From positions 1-26,672 of IMG/VR virus record IMGVR_UViG_3300038701_001932: 26,672 nucleotides of DNA. The stretch is one strand, 5' to 3'. Of this stretch, positions 26,671 to 26,672 are shown in pieces. The position numbers were made by a program, and so were the translations under genes. Below the pieces are notes generated by a model. The model searched no databases, had not been told where the DNA came from, and saw only the letters and a program-made list of their open reading frames with translations. Positions within the stretch are counted from its first letter, which is position 1; every line of letters begins with the position of its first letter. This DNA comes from a virus.

Positions 26671-26672
26671 CG

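Overview
The window is a piece of a tailed double-stranded DNA bacteriophage genome. It is densely packed with short genes that often overlap by ATGA, GTGA or TAATG, with strong GGAGG-type ribosome binding sites and no host housekeeping genes. Recognisable products are phage-typical: a terminase small subunit, NinB and NinG recombination proteins, a Rad52-type annealing protein, a Cas4-like PD-(D/E)XK nuclease, an SSB-like protein, a Twinkle/DnaB-type helicase, a beta-clamp-like protein, an HNH homing endonuclease and three large virion proteins. The Nin proteins, the Rmf/CrpP-like protein and the high GC content suggest a proteobacterial host, but the sequence does not settle the host. No integrase, repressor, tRNA or CRISPR array was seen.

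Layout. (1) 1-4854, plus strand: small, mostly unknown genes, including a DUF3310 protein, two tandem zinc-binding paralogues, a lipoprotein and an HTH protein. Two tiny membrane-protein genes (1060-1197 and 4934-5125) lie on the minus strand. (2) 5126-6934: two long non-coding stretches rich in inverted repeats and a polypyrimidine tract, flanking a short gene and a short beta-clamp-like gene. (3) 6935-10246: small accessory genes, one divergent, several too short for ordinary gene calling. (4) 10243-10704, minus: the terminase small subunit, alone, with its own promoter and a 16-bp palindromic operator between -35 and -10. (5) 10837-15808, plus: a chain of about sixteen translationally coupled small genes, mostly unknown, invaded by an HNH homing endonuclease gene. 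(6) 20571-15805, minus: the recombination/replication operon, in transcription order three unknown genes (20371-20571, 20045-20374, 19823-20023), then nuclease, annealase, SSB-like, Rmf-like, NinB and helicase, driven by a good sigma-70-type promoter. (7) 20641-21316, plus: ninG, then a strong terminator and a possible small RNA. (8) 26670-21315, minus: three large, Ala/Gln/Arg-rich virion proteins resembling internal or ejection proteins, probably continuing a structural operon outside the window.

Working together: the nuclease, annealase, SSB-like protein and NinB/NinG form a lambda-style single-strand annealing and branch-resolution system beside a helicase. The clamp-like protein may give processivity to a polymerase encoded elsewhere or taken from the host. 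Palindromes CGTTAC-N4-GTAACG recur at two intergenic positions, suggesting one regulator linking an accessory cassette and the packaging gene. The most unusual items are the 194-residue clamp-like protein, the shared palindromic operator, the small-RNA candidate with two UCCUCC loops, the Rmf-like protein and the helicase with a degenerate TOPRIM site.
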